Assembly: GCA_017646555.1 (NCBI GenBank)
Contig: JAGCMG010000050.1
Coordinates: 1 to 5,462, forward strand
DNA from: Clostridia bacterium
GTDB lineage: Bacteria > Bacillota > Clostridia > Christensenellales > Borkfalkiaceae
Length of the DNA: 5,462 nucleotides
Direction: 5' to 3'
The notes beneath the pieces are model-generated. The model saw nothing but the letters and a program-made list of their open reading frames with translations. It was not told the DNA's origin and searched no databases. The position numbers were made by a program, and so were the translations under genes. Positions 1 through 5,462 of the stretch are shown here, piece by piece (positions within the stretch are counted from its first letter, which is position 1; every line of letters begins with the position of its first letter).

Positions 1-633
1 ACTTATTCGCTTATACACGACGATTTGCCAGCACTTGATAATGACGATTTTAGAAGAGGACAATTATCAAACCATAAAAAGTTTGGTGAGGCAATGGCTA
101 TTTTAGCAGGGGATTCTTTGTTAAACCTTGCCTATGAAACAGTTTTAAATTCGCCTACATTTAGCACAAAACATGCTAAATCACTTAAACTTTTAGCCGA
201 ATACGCTGGCGTTTGTGGTATGATTAAAGGCCAAGTCTGCGATATTTTCGGTGGAGAAGACCTAAATAATATAGATGGTATTAGTCAAATTGTACTAAAC
301 AAAACTGCAAAATTATTAACAGCCCCACTTTTAATCGCATCGATATTTAACGACAACGCTTATTTTGATGAACTTAAAAGTTTAGGATTTAAATTAGGCA
401 CACTTTTTCAAATAACTGACGATATTTTAGACGCGACGGGAAGTTTATCGACCATTGGTAAAACACCTAAAAAAGACGGTGATAAATTAAATTTCGTTAA
501 TTTTTTAGGTTTAGAAAAAGCAAAAGCCCTTAATGCCGAAATTTTTACCGAATGTTTGAATATAATTAAAACAATACCAAACAATGATAATCTTATAGAA
601 CTTGTAAAAAAAGTTTATAATAGAAAAAATTAG
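1..633 (+). CDS. ispA: Farnesyl diphosphate synthase (geranyltranstransferase), 5' end missing
   Basis: Prenyl diphosphate synthase that condenses IPP with DMAPP/GPP to give C15 farnesyl diphosphate in the cytoplasm, the precursor of undecaprenyl phosphate and other isoprenoids. The reading frame is open from base 1, so the gene starts outside the window; 210 residues are visible, and about 80 N-terminal ones are missing compared with the usual 290-300. The first aspartate-rich motif, DDLPALD, is at visible residues 7-13 with the two-residue insertion of bacterial enzymes, followed by DNDDFRRG. The second motif, DDILD, is at 140-144 after FQIT, then GKTPKKD (153-159) and the family-typical LGLEKA. 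A Tyr lies five residues before the first Asp motif, the position known to limit chain length to C15, which supports FPP over GGPP synthase. The usual KTG motif reads KTA (101-103). TTG at 25 is an internal codon, not the start, because the motif begins before it. The C-terminus is complete. Confidence 0.95.
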   Translation, partial: TYSLIHDDLPALDNDDFRRGQLSNHKKFGEAMAILAGDSLLNLAYETVLNSPTFSTKHAKSLKLLAEYAGVCGMIKGQVCDIFGGEDLNNIDGISQIVLNKTAKLLTAPLLIASIFNDNAYFDELKSLGFKLGTLFQITDDILDATGSLSTIGKTPKKDGDKLNFVNFLGLEKAKALNAEIFTECLNIIKTIPNNDNLIELVKKVYNRKN

Positions 634-653
634 CGGAATTATCCGCTTTTTTC
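632..653 (+). terminator. Rho-independent terminator after ispA
   Basis: A perfect 6-bp stem, AGCGGA (632-637) with TCCGCT (642-647), closes a four-base ATTA loop and is followed by a T-run (648-652). The stem starts inside the ispA stop codon TAG (631-633), so there is no spacer between stop and hairpin. An A-run just upstream (624-629) could let it work in both directions, but no gene on the - strand needs it. It separates ispA transcription from nadK. Confidence 0.85.
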
Positions 654-698
654 TTTGTAAAAATTAAATTTTTAAACATTTTAAATGTATATATACGC

Positions 699-727
699 TT
701 GAATTATGTATATTTTTGTTGTATAAT
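699..727 (+). promoter_or_regulatory. Sigma-A type promoter for nadK-argR-recN
   Basis: TTGAAT (699-704, four of six bases of TTGACA) is followed after exactly 17 bases by a perfect TATAAT (722-727). The region upstream, about 657-696, is almost pure A/T and could act as an UP element. The predicted start of transcription is about 733-735, only about 10 bases before the nadK ATG. This is the only good promoter I see before the three-gene unit. The box positions are read directly; the activity is inferred. Confidence 0.8.
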
Positions 728-733
728 TATTAT

Positions 734-739
734 GAGGTG
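734..739 (+). promoter_or_regulatory. Ribosome binding site of nadK
   Basis: GAGGTG lies four bases before ATG 744. It fixes 744 as the start and rules out the longer in-frame extension beginning with TTG at 699, which falls inside the -35 box. The site sits at or within a base or two of the predicted 5' end of the message. Confidence 0.8.
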
Positions 740-743
740 TAAA

Positions 744-1538
744 ATGAAAGTTGGAATATATACAAATTATTTAAAAGACACTAATAATCTTTGGACGAGT
801 AAGTTAAAAACTGCTTTGACCGAAAATGGTATTGACTTCGTTGATATTAGGGAAGATAGTGATAAACAAGATATCGACCTTTTAATAACCCTTGGTGGTG
901 ACGGTACTTTACTTAAACTAGTTAATTTTTTAATTAAAAATCAAGTGCCAGTTATCGGAATTAACGCAGGTAAATTAGGTTTTTTAACGGAATTTGAAAC
1001 TTTTGAGATTGATGAGTCCGTAAAATTAATTAAAACCAACGCGTTAAAAGAAGATTTGCGTTTGATTATGAAAGCAGAAGTTGAAGGTGAAACTTTTTAT
1101 GCGTTAAACGATATGGTTATTCAAAGAACTTACGACGATTCATTAGATAAAATCGTTAGAACCGACGTTTATATTGACGAAAACTACGTTGATAGAATCG
1201 ATGGCGACGGGGTAATATTAAACACACCGACTGGCTCGACTGCTTACTCACTTTCAGCAGGTGGCCCAATTTTAGCACCAAATCTTGACTCACTTTCAAT
1301 GACGCCTATTTGCCCACACTCACTTCATAATAGACCGATGGTGTTTTCAGCCAATTCAAGTTGCAAAATCACTTTAGCAAACAATTGTACGTGTGGTATT
1401 TTTATGGACGGCGTTATGGTAAAAACCGTTAAAAAAGGGCAATCTGTAGTTGTTAATAAAGCCTCACATACTATTAAATTCTTACGCAAACCAGATACTA
1501 ATTTTTACACAAGACTTTTATTAAAACTTAAAAAATAA
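744..1538 (+). CDS. nadK: NAD kinase
   Basis: ATP (or polyphosphate) dependent NAD kinase that phosphorylates NAD+ to NADP+ in the cytoplasm and so sets the NADPH pool for biosynthesis. The product is 264 residues, normal for the bacterial family. The diagnostic GGDGT motif is at residues 51-55 with its catalytic Asp, followed by GINAGKLGFL (72-81), the conserved Asn-Asp pair of ALNDMVIQR (120-128), the glycine-rich DGDGV (153-157) and TPTGSTAYSLSAGGP (161-175) that bind NAD, then PICPHSLHNRP (188-198) and MDG (221-223). No motif is missing. ATG 744 is chosen because of the GAGGTG site before it and because MKVGIYTN is a typical family N-terminus. It is the first gene of a probable nadK-argR-recN transcript; argR starts five bases after its stop. 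The nadK-argR-recN order is common in Firmicutes, which strengthens all three calls. Confidence 0.97.
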   Translation: MKVGIYTNYLKDTNNLWTSKLKTALTENGIDFVDIREDSDKQDIDLLITLGGDGTLLKLVNFLIKNQVPVIGINAGKLGFLTEFETFEIDESVKLIKTNALKEDLRLIMKAEVEGETFYALNDMVIQRTYDDSLDKIVRTDVYIDENYVDRIDGDGVILNTPTGSTAYSLSAGGPILAPNLDSLSMTPICPHSLHNRPMVFSANSSCKITLANNCTCGIFMDGVMVKTVKKGQSVVVNKASHTIKFLRKPDTNFYTRLLLKLKK

Positions 1539-1543
1539 TTATT

Positions 1544-1999
1544 ATGACTAAAAAAGAAAGACACGAACTCATCTTAAAACTTATAACTGAAAAAGAAATT
1601 GATAATCAACAGGATTTATCAAACGCGTTAAAGAAAAGTGGGATTGAAGTTACGCAAGCAACTATTTCGCGTGATATTAACGACTTAAAACTTATTAAAA
1701 TTAACGGTATCGCAAAAAAGTACCGTTATTCTTTACCATTTTCTCAAGCGATTATTTCACACGAATCGGCTGAAATTTTATCAAAATTAGTAATTTCAGT
1801 TGTAACTACTTCAAATTTCATCGTTATTAAAACACTTGACGGTAGTGCTAATACTGCTGCTAATATTATTGACGACGCAACTTTTGTCAACGTTTTAGGC
1901 ACTATAGCAGGCGATAATACGATATTAATCGTATTAAACACCAAACAAGACGCTGAAGTTGTTTGCCAAAAAATTAAGGAACTAATAAAAAATGCTTAA
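1544..1999 (+). CDS. argR: Arginine repressor ArgR/AhrC
   Basis: Hexameric, arginine-sensing transcription factor that represses arginine synthesis and, in Firmicutes, can activate catabolism. It has 151 residues, the usual length. The N-terminal winged helix-turn-helix (about 1-65) carries ATISRDINDLKLIKI (39-53), whose SRD contacts ARG-box DNA. The C-terminal oligomerization and arginine-binding domain (about 75-151) holds TLDGSANTAANIIDD (97-111) and GTIAGDNT (119-126). The family usually has two adjacent aspartates here (GDDT), which grip the arginine side chain; here the second is Asn125. The start has no Shine-Dalgarno sequence and lies five bases after the nadK stop, so translation probably depends on coupling. 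Its last eight bases overlap recN. A frameshift is unlikely because the domains run intact to the end. The family is certain; normal arginine response is inferred. Confidence 0.94.
   Translation: MTKKERHELILKLITEKEIDNQQDLSNALKKSGIEVTQATISRDINDLKLIKINGIAKKYRYSLPFSQAIISHESAEILSKLVISVVTTSNFIVIKTLDGSANTAANIIDDATFVNVLGTIAGDNTILIVLNTKQDAEVVCQKIKELIKNA
1976..1980 (+). promoter_or_regulatory. Probable ribosome binding site of recN
   Basis: AAGGA inside the 3' end of argR, 11 bases before ATG 1992. The spacing is a little long, but no better site exists, and ribosomes finishing argR could also re-start at the overlapping ATG. Confidence 0.5.
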
Positions 2000-3692
2000 A
2001 TCGTTAACGATTAAAAACGTCGCATTGATAGAAAATACCACTATTGAATTTTCTACTGGACTAAATATTTTATCCGGTGAAACGGGCGCAGGGAAATCGG
2101 TTATTCTTGATTCCTTAGCGTTCGTATTAGGCGCAAAAGCCGATAAAACCATGATTCGTCGTTCGTCAGATTTTTGTAGCGTAAAAGCAGTTTTTGAAAC
2201 TGAAAACGACCAAATCATAAGTGATATTTTAACCGAAAACGATATTGAAAGCGAAGAAACGCTAATTATTTTTAGAAAATTTTCCATTTCGGGCTCAAGT
2301 GAAGTTAAGGTAAACGGCGAATCATTACCCGTATCAGTTCTTAAAAAAATCACGGCGCGTTTAGTTGATTTACATAGCCAAAGTGAACATTTTTATTTGC
2401 TTAAAGAATCTAACCAACTTGAACTTATCGATAAATACGCTGGAGAAGATATTTTTGCATTAAAAGAAAACATAAATAATAAAGTAAACGACCTAAAATC
2501 AGTTTTAAATCAACTTGAAACACTTGGTGGCGACGAACAACAACGTGCAATCAAACTTGATATATTAAAATATCAGGTAGACGAAATTGAAAAAACCGAT
2601 TTTAAAGAAAATGAAGATATTGAACTTAACGAATTAAAAATCAAATTAAATAATCAAGAAAAAATCTTAAACGCCTTAAAAACTGCAAAACAAGCCTTAA
2701 CGAACGACGGAGCAGCAACAGACTGTCTTTCAACAGCAAGGGCACAACTTAACTCAATTTCGTCTTTTTCTGAAGAATATTCGCTTTTATGCGATAGACT
2801 AATTACCATTTATACTGAAATTGACGATATTAGCGATACTATCAACGATATTGCAGACTCTTTTGATTTTAACGGCTACGATTTAGAAAAAGTTGAAGAA
2901 CGCCTAAGCGTTATTAAAAACATTAAGAAAAAGTACGGCAACGATTATTTTGAAGTTCAAAATTTTTTAACTAGCGCACAAGCCGAAATTGAACGACTTG
3001 AAAACTTTGATATTCTTGCTGATAAACTTTTGGCTCAAAAATCCAACCTCAAAAATGAAATTTACGATTTATACCTAAATTTAAGTAACACTCGTAAGCG
3101 TTTTGCAAAAGAATTTTCAGATAAAGTTCTTAATGAAGTTCGTCAACTTAATATGAAAAACGCTGAATTTTCTATATCGTTTAGCGATTTGCCTAACAAA
3201 GATGACTGTAATTGCACGCTAAAAAATGGTATTGACGAAATAAGTTTTCTTTTCAGCGCAAATTTAGGCGAACCATTAAAACCACTCTCAAAAATTATAA
3301 GTGGTGGGGAATTAAGTCGATTTATGCTTGCTATAAAAGCTCAATCAGCAAAATTCGACAATGTGAAAACTATGATTTTTGATGAAATAGACGCTGGTAT
3401 TTCAGGCGAAACGGCATTTGTCGTTGGTGAAAAGTTTGCTAAAATTGCAAAAAGTACGCAAGTTATCGCAATAAGCCACCTTTCGCAAATTGCAGCAATG
3501 GCTGACAATAATTTGCTTATTTATAAGTATGAACTTGACGGAAAAACGATTTCTGACGTTAAAAACTTAGACGAAACGCAAAAAATTGATGAAATAGTTC
3601 GCTTAGTCGGTGGAAATAATGACACGATAACAGCAAAAGAACACGCGCTTTCGCTAATAAATAAGTCAAAAGACATAAAAAACAATATTTAA
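1992..3692 (+). CDS. recN: DNA repair protein RecN
   Basis: SMC-like ATPase that gathers at double-strand breaks and helps hold DNA ends or sister DNAs for recombinational repair. It has 566 residues, full length for the family. The N-terminal ATPase half has LTIKNVALIE (5-14) and Walker A GETGAGKS (29-36), then VDLHSQSEHFYLL (125-137), the RecN version of the Q-loop region. The middle (about 155-370) is rich in Glu, Lys and Leu and is the expected antiparallel coiled coil, shorter than in true SMC proteins. The C-terminal half has LGEPLKPLSKI (425-435), ABC signature SGGELSR (437-443), Walker B MIFDEID (461-467) and the switch His in AISHLSQIAAMAD (493-505). All ATPase motifs are intact. ATG 1992 gives the standard N-terminus and overlaps the argR stop by eight bases. 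It is the last gene of the unit, with a terminator seven bases after its stop. I see no LexA-type operator close by. Confidence 0.97.
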   Translation: MLKSLTIKNVALIENTTIEFSTGLNILSGETGAGKSVILDSLAFVLGAKADKTMIRRSSDFCSVKAVFETENDQIISDILTENDIESEETLIIFRKFSISGSSEVKVNGESLPVSVLKKITARLVDLHSQSEHFYLLKESNQLELIDKYAGEDIFALKENINNKVNDLKSVLNQLETLGGDEQQRAIKLDILKYQVDEIEKTDFKENEDIELNELKIKLNNQEKILNALKTAKQALTNDGAATDCLSTARAQLNSISSFSEEYSLLCDRLITIYTEIDDISDTINDIADSFDFNGYDLEKVEERLSVIKNIKKKYGNDYFEVQNFLTSAQAEIERLENFDILADKLLAQKSNLKNEIYDLYLNLSNTRKRFAKEFSDKVLNEVRQLNMKNAEFSISFSDLPNKDDCNCTLKNGIDEISFLFSANLGEPLKPLSKIISGGELSRFMLAIKAQSAKFDNVKTMIFDEIDAGISGETAFVVGEKFAKIAKSTQVIAISHLSQIAAMADNNLLIYKYELDGKTISDVKNLDETQKIDEIVRLVGGNNDTITAKEHALSLINKSKDIKNNI

Positions 3693-3698
3693 TTATTC

Positions 3699-3726
3699 AA
3701 AAGAAACCAATTTTGGTTTCTTTTTT
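3699..3726 (+). terminator. Rho-independent terminator after recN
   Basis: GAAACC (3703-3708) pairs with GGTTTC (3715-3720) around an AATTTT loop, and the stem extends outward by AAAA (3699-3702) with TTTT (3721-3724). A run of six T (3721-3726) follows. The A-rich left arm also gives a T-run on the - strand, so it could be bidirectional. It ends the nadK-argR-recN transcript and implies that spoIVB has its own promoter or depends on read-through. Confidence 0.85.
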
Positions 3727-3770
3727 ATTTTAGATAAATAATTTTTAATATTTTACTCAAAATATCTTTG

Positions 3771-4757
3771 ATGAAAAAGTTTACAAGAGCGCTTTTATTA
3801 GCGTCACTATTATTTTTAATAATATTTTCGCAATCAAATTACTTAACTGCATACGCAAATCAAAATTATTTATATCTATCGGGCGAAGTATGTGGTTTTG
3901 ATATAATTACGGAAGGCGTTACCGTTATCGGATTAAACGACGTCGTCACCAAAGAAAAAACTTATTCGCCTGCAAAAGATGCTGGTATAAAAAAAGGAGA
4001 CGTTTTAACTAAAATAAACAATATTAAAATATCTTCTGAAACAAATATTTCAAGTTTACTTGACGGAAACGTAGTAGTAATTGAAGGAAAAAGAAATTCA
4101 AATACCGTTAACTTTATTTTTTACCCAGCACTTGATATAAACGGTGATTATAGGCTTGGATTATTTTTAAAAAATGATATAACGGGGCTTGGCACGATAA
4201 CTTATTACGACGATTTTGGTAATTTTGGCGCGTTAGGGCACGACGTTTTTTCAAATAATGAAAATCTTACCACCTATGGTGGTATAGCTTGTGATTGCAA
4301 GTTAACCTCAATAATAAAACCTCAAGATAAAAAACCGGGTGAACTTCGCGGGTTTTTAAATAGAAACAATAAATATGGCACAATTAAATGCTCTAAAATT
4401 ACTGGATTATATGGGAAATATGATAATTTAGATAAAAAATCATATAAAAAAATTAAAATCGCATCCGATAATGAAGTTAAAATAGGTTCAGCATACGCTT
4501 ACACTAATGTTAGTGGAGAGTCAAAATATTATAAAATTTCAATAATAAAAGTGGATGCAAATCAAAATATAAAAAATTTAGTTATAAAAATAGAAGATGA
4601 AGAATTGTTAAATTTAACAGGTGGAATAGTTCAAGGAATGAGTGGCACACCGATTATACAAAATGAAAAAATAATCGGCGCTATAACTCACGTATTTATA
4701 AATGACTCAACACGTGGCTATGGAATATTAATTTCAAATATGTTAGAAAATAACTAA
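3771..4757 (+). CDS. spoIVB: SpoIVB, forespore-secreted S55 serine peptidase with PDZ domain
   Basis: In Bacillus, SpoIVB is made in the forespore, exported into the space between the two membranes, and cleaves SpoIVFA so that SpoIVFB can process pro-sigma-K in the mother cell. This product has 328 residues. A signal peptide or membrane anchor (1-29: MKKF, hydrophobic core 8-19, TAYA before Asn30) leads to a PDZ domain (about 36-118, with PAKDAGIKKGDVLTKINN at 67-84) and the S55 peptidase (about 125-328). The catalytic triad known from Bacillus is present: His157 in GALGH, Asp276 in KIEDEELL, and Ser291 in QGMSGTP, with the same 15-residue Asp-Ser spacing. TGGIVQGMSG and AITHVFIND are near-identical to the family. 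It is about 100 residues shorter than the Bacillus protein, mostly before the PDZ domain. It has four cysteines (41, 174, 176, 207), unusual for an exported protein. ATG 3771 directly precedes the signal peptide but has no Shine-Dalgarno sequence; TTG 3768 would add only one residue. I could not support a sigma-F, sigma-G or sigma-A promoter in the 78-base gap. Confidence 0.94.
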   Translation: MKKFTRALLLASLLFLIIFSQSNYLTAYANQNYLYLSGEVCGFDIITEGVTVIGLNDVVTKEKTYSPAKDAGIKKGDVLTKINNIKISSETNISSLLDGNVVVIEGKRNSNTVNFIFYPALDINGDYRLGLFLKNDITGLGTITYYDDFGNFGALGHDVFSNNENLTTYGGIACDCKLTSIIKPQDKKPGELRGFLNRNNKYGTIKCSKITGLYGKYDNLDKKSYKKIKIASDNEVKIGSAYAYTNVSGESKYYKISIIKVDANQNIKNLVIKIEDEELLNLTGGIVQGMSGTPIIQNEKIIGAITHVFINDSTRGYGILISNMLENN

Positions 4758-4788
4758 TTATTTTAAATATTATTATGACAAACATAAT

Positions 4789-4794
4789 GGGGAG
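4789..4794 (+). promoter_or_regulatory. Ribosome binding site of the D,D-carboxypeptidase gene
   Basis: GGGGAG ends four bases before ATG 4799. This decides between three in-frame ATGs at 4775, 4787 and 4799. Only 4799 has a binding site at a usable distance and puts the signal peptide at the N-terminus. Confidence 0.75.
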
Positions 4795-4798
4795 AATT

Positions 4799-5462
4799 AT
4801 GAAAAAAATATTATTATCAATCATTTTATTATTGTTATTAGTTTCAGCGTTTAACAATAATTATACAATCGCTTTTGCTGACCAAGATTTAAGTTTTAAA
4901 AGCAAATCATATTGCTTAATGGATGCAAATAGTGGCGAAATCATACTAAAGGGCAACGAAAATAAGCGTTTACCAATAGCAAGTATGTGTAAAATTATGA
5001 CTATGCTTATTTGTTTTGATGCAATTAATAATGGTGATTTATCGTTAGATACTGACGTTACCGTATCAAAAACTGCCTCAAGTATGGGTGGTTCACAAGT
5101 TTTTTTAGAAGAAAACGGCGTATATAAAGCAAGTGAACTTATTAAAAGTATCGCAATAGCATCAGCAAACGATTCTTGCGTTGCAATGGCTGAACAAATA
5201 TGTGGCTCGGAAAACTTGTTTGTTGAAAAAATGAACGCAAAAGTTAAAGAATTAGGTTTAGAAAATACAAATTTCGTTAACGCAACAGGTTTACCTAAAG
5301 AAGGACAATACAGTTCAGCGCTTGACGTGGCAACAATGTTTAAAGAATTAATAAAAAATAAGGATTATTTTAAGTTTTCAACGATTTGGATGGACAAAAT
5401 TGCTCACCCACAAGGTAGAATAACGGAAATTTCTAATACGAATAAACTAATTAAATTCTATC
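4799..5462 (+). CDS. dacF: D-alanyl-D-alanine carboxypeptidase, DacF/PBP5 type, 3' end missing
   Basis: Penicillin-binding protein of the S11 family that removes the terminal D-Ala from peptidoglycan pentapeptides outside the membrane and so lowers cross-linking. The frame is open to the window edge: 221 residues are visible of an expected 380-400. The signal peptide is 1-27 (KK, then a Leu/Ile-rich core, TIAFA before Asp28). LMDANSGEII (40-49) is followed by the catalytic SxxK as SMCK (62-65), the MGGSQVFLE segment (96-104) typical of DacF-like clostridial and Bacillus enzymes, the SxN motif as SAN (122-124), and FVNATGLP (159-166). The third motif, KTG, should fall just beyond the edge, shortly after the visible NTNKLIKFY. 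The gene lies 41 bases after spoIVB with no terminator between, so the two may be co-transcribed; a TATTAT at 4768-4773 has no convincing -35. The carboxypeptidase call is firm. The symbol dacF, rather than a vegetative dacA-like paralogue, rests on overall resemblance and the sporulation neighbour, so it is less sure. Confidence 0.88.
   Translation, partial: MKKILLSIILLLLLVSAFNNNYTIAFADQDLSFKSKSYCLMDANSGEIILKGNENKRLPIASMCKIMTMLICFDAINNGDLSLDTDVTVSKTASSMGGSQVFLEENGVYKASELIKSIAIASANDSCVAMAEQICGSENLFVEKMNAKVKELGLENTNFVNATGLPKEGQYSSALDVATMFKELIKNKDYFKFSTIWMDKIAHPQGRITEISNTNKLIKFY

Noticed and set aside
25..633. TTG at 25 as the start of ispA
   Set aside because: The frame is open from base 1 and encodes the essential first aspartate motif before this codon, so the gene enters from the left edge.
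687..696. GTATATATAC palindrome upstream of the nadK promoter as an operator
   Set aside because: A short palindrome is expected by chance in such A/T-rich DNA, and it matches no regulator site I can name.
699..743. A 15-residue N-terminal extension of nadK beginning at TTG 699
   Set aside because: It would begin in the -35 box, so the message could not contain it. ATG 744 has a GAGGTG site and gives the family N-terminus.
1744..1944. Reverse-strand open frame of 66 codons inside argR
   Set aside because: It is fully antisense to a clear gene, has no recognisable domain, and arises from the composition of the coding strand.
1982..2353. Reverse-strand open frame of 123 codons over the start of recN
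   Set aside because: It lies opposite the Walker A region of recN, resembles no family I know, and has no upstream signals; it is a shadow of recN.
3768..3770. TTG as the start of spoIVB
   Set aside because: The ATG immediately following starts the signal peptide; neither has a ribosome site, so the stronger codon is preferred.
4268..4284. Perfect 7-bp inverted repeat TACCACC/GGTGGTA inside spoIVB
   Set aside because: It is a single short hairpin with no T-run or nearby start, and it is explained by the coding sequence for Thr-Thr-Tyr-Gly-Gly.
4775..4798. Earlier in-frame ATGs at 4775 and 4787 for the carboxypeptidase
   Set aside because: They lack a ribosome site, and the longer products would put extra residues before the charged start of the signal peptide.
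4758..4798. Separate promoter for the carboxypeptidase gene (TATTAT at 4768-4773)
   Set aside because: There is no credible -35 at 16-18 bases, and A/T-rich gaps often contain such hexamers.

Overview
The window is strongly AT-rich and densely coding. All six genes lie on the + strand. Their content and order (ispA, nadK, argR, recN, spoIVB) match the conserved chromosomal block of low-GC, endospore-forming Firmicutes. The presence of SpoIVB, a protein confined to endospore formers, and of cysteine-rich, clostridial-looking sequences suggests an anaerobic Clostridia-type bacterium. I cannot name a genus or order from the sequence alone.

Layout. Positions 1-633 hold the C-terminal two thirds of a farnesyl diphosphate synthase (ispA), whose stop codon runs into a rho-independent terminator. 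A promoter (TTGAAT, 17 bases, TATAAT) at 699-727 then starts a tight three-gene unit: nadK (744-1538), argR (1544-1999) and recN (1992-3692). The last two overlap by 8 bases, and the unit ends at a second terminator (3699-3726). Next come spoIVB (3771-4757) and, after 41 bases, the first 221 codons of a secreted D-alanyl-D-alanine carboxypeptidase of the DacF/PBP5 type (4799 to beyond the right edge). No stretch of more than about 110 bases lacks a gene.

How the genes relate. IspA supplies C15 prenyl diphosphate for undecaprenyl phosphate and quinone-type lipids. NadK makes NADP from NAD. ArgR senses arginine and controls its synthesis and breakdown. RecN acts early in double-strand break repair. 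These are housekeeping functions that share a neighbourhood rather than a pathway. SpoIVB and the carboxypeptidase could act at the same place during sporulation: SpoIVB is exported from the forespore to trigger pro-sigma-K processing, and DacF-type enzymes trim spore-wall peptidoglycan stems.

What differs from the textbook order is at the edges of the block. dxs and tlyA, usually between ispA and nadK, are missing. spo0A, usually right after spoIVB, is replaced by the carboxypeptidase gene. I found no mobile element, CRISPR array, RNA gene or previously undescribed system. The points worth a second look are the gene-order changes, an Asp-to-Asn change at the predicted arginine-binding site of ArgR, the very short leader of the nadK transcript, and a compact, cysteine-bearing SpoIVB.
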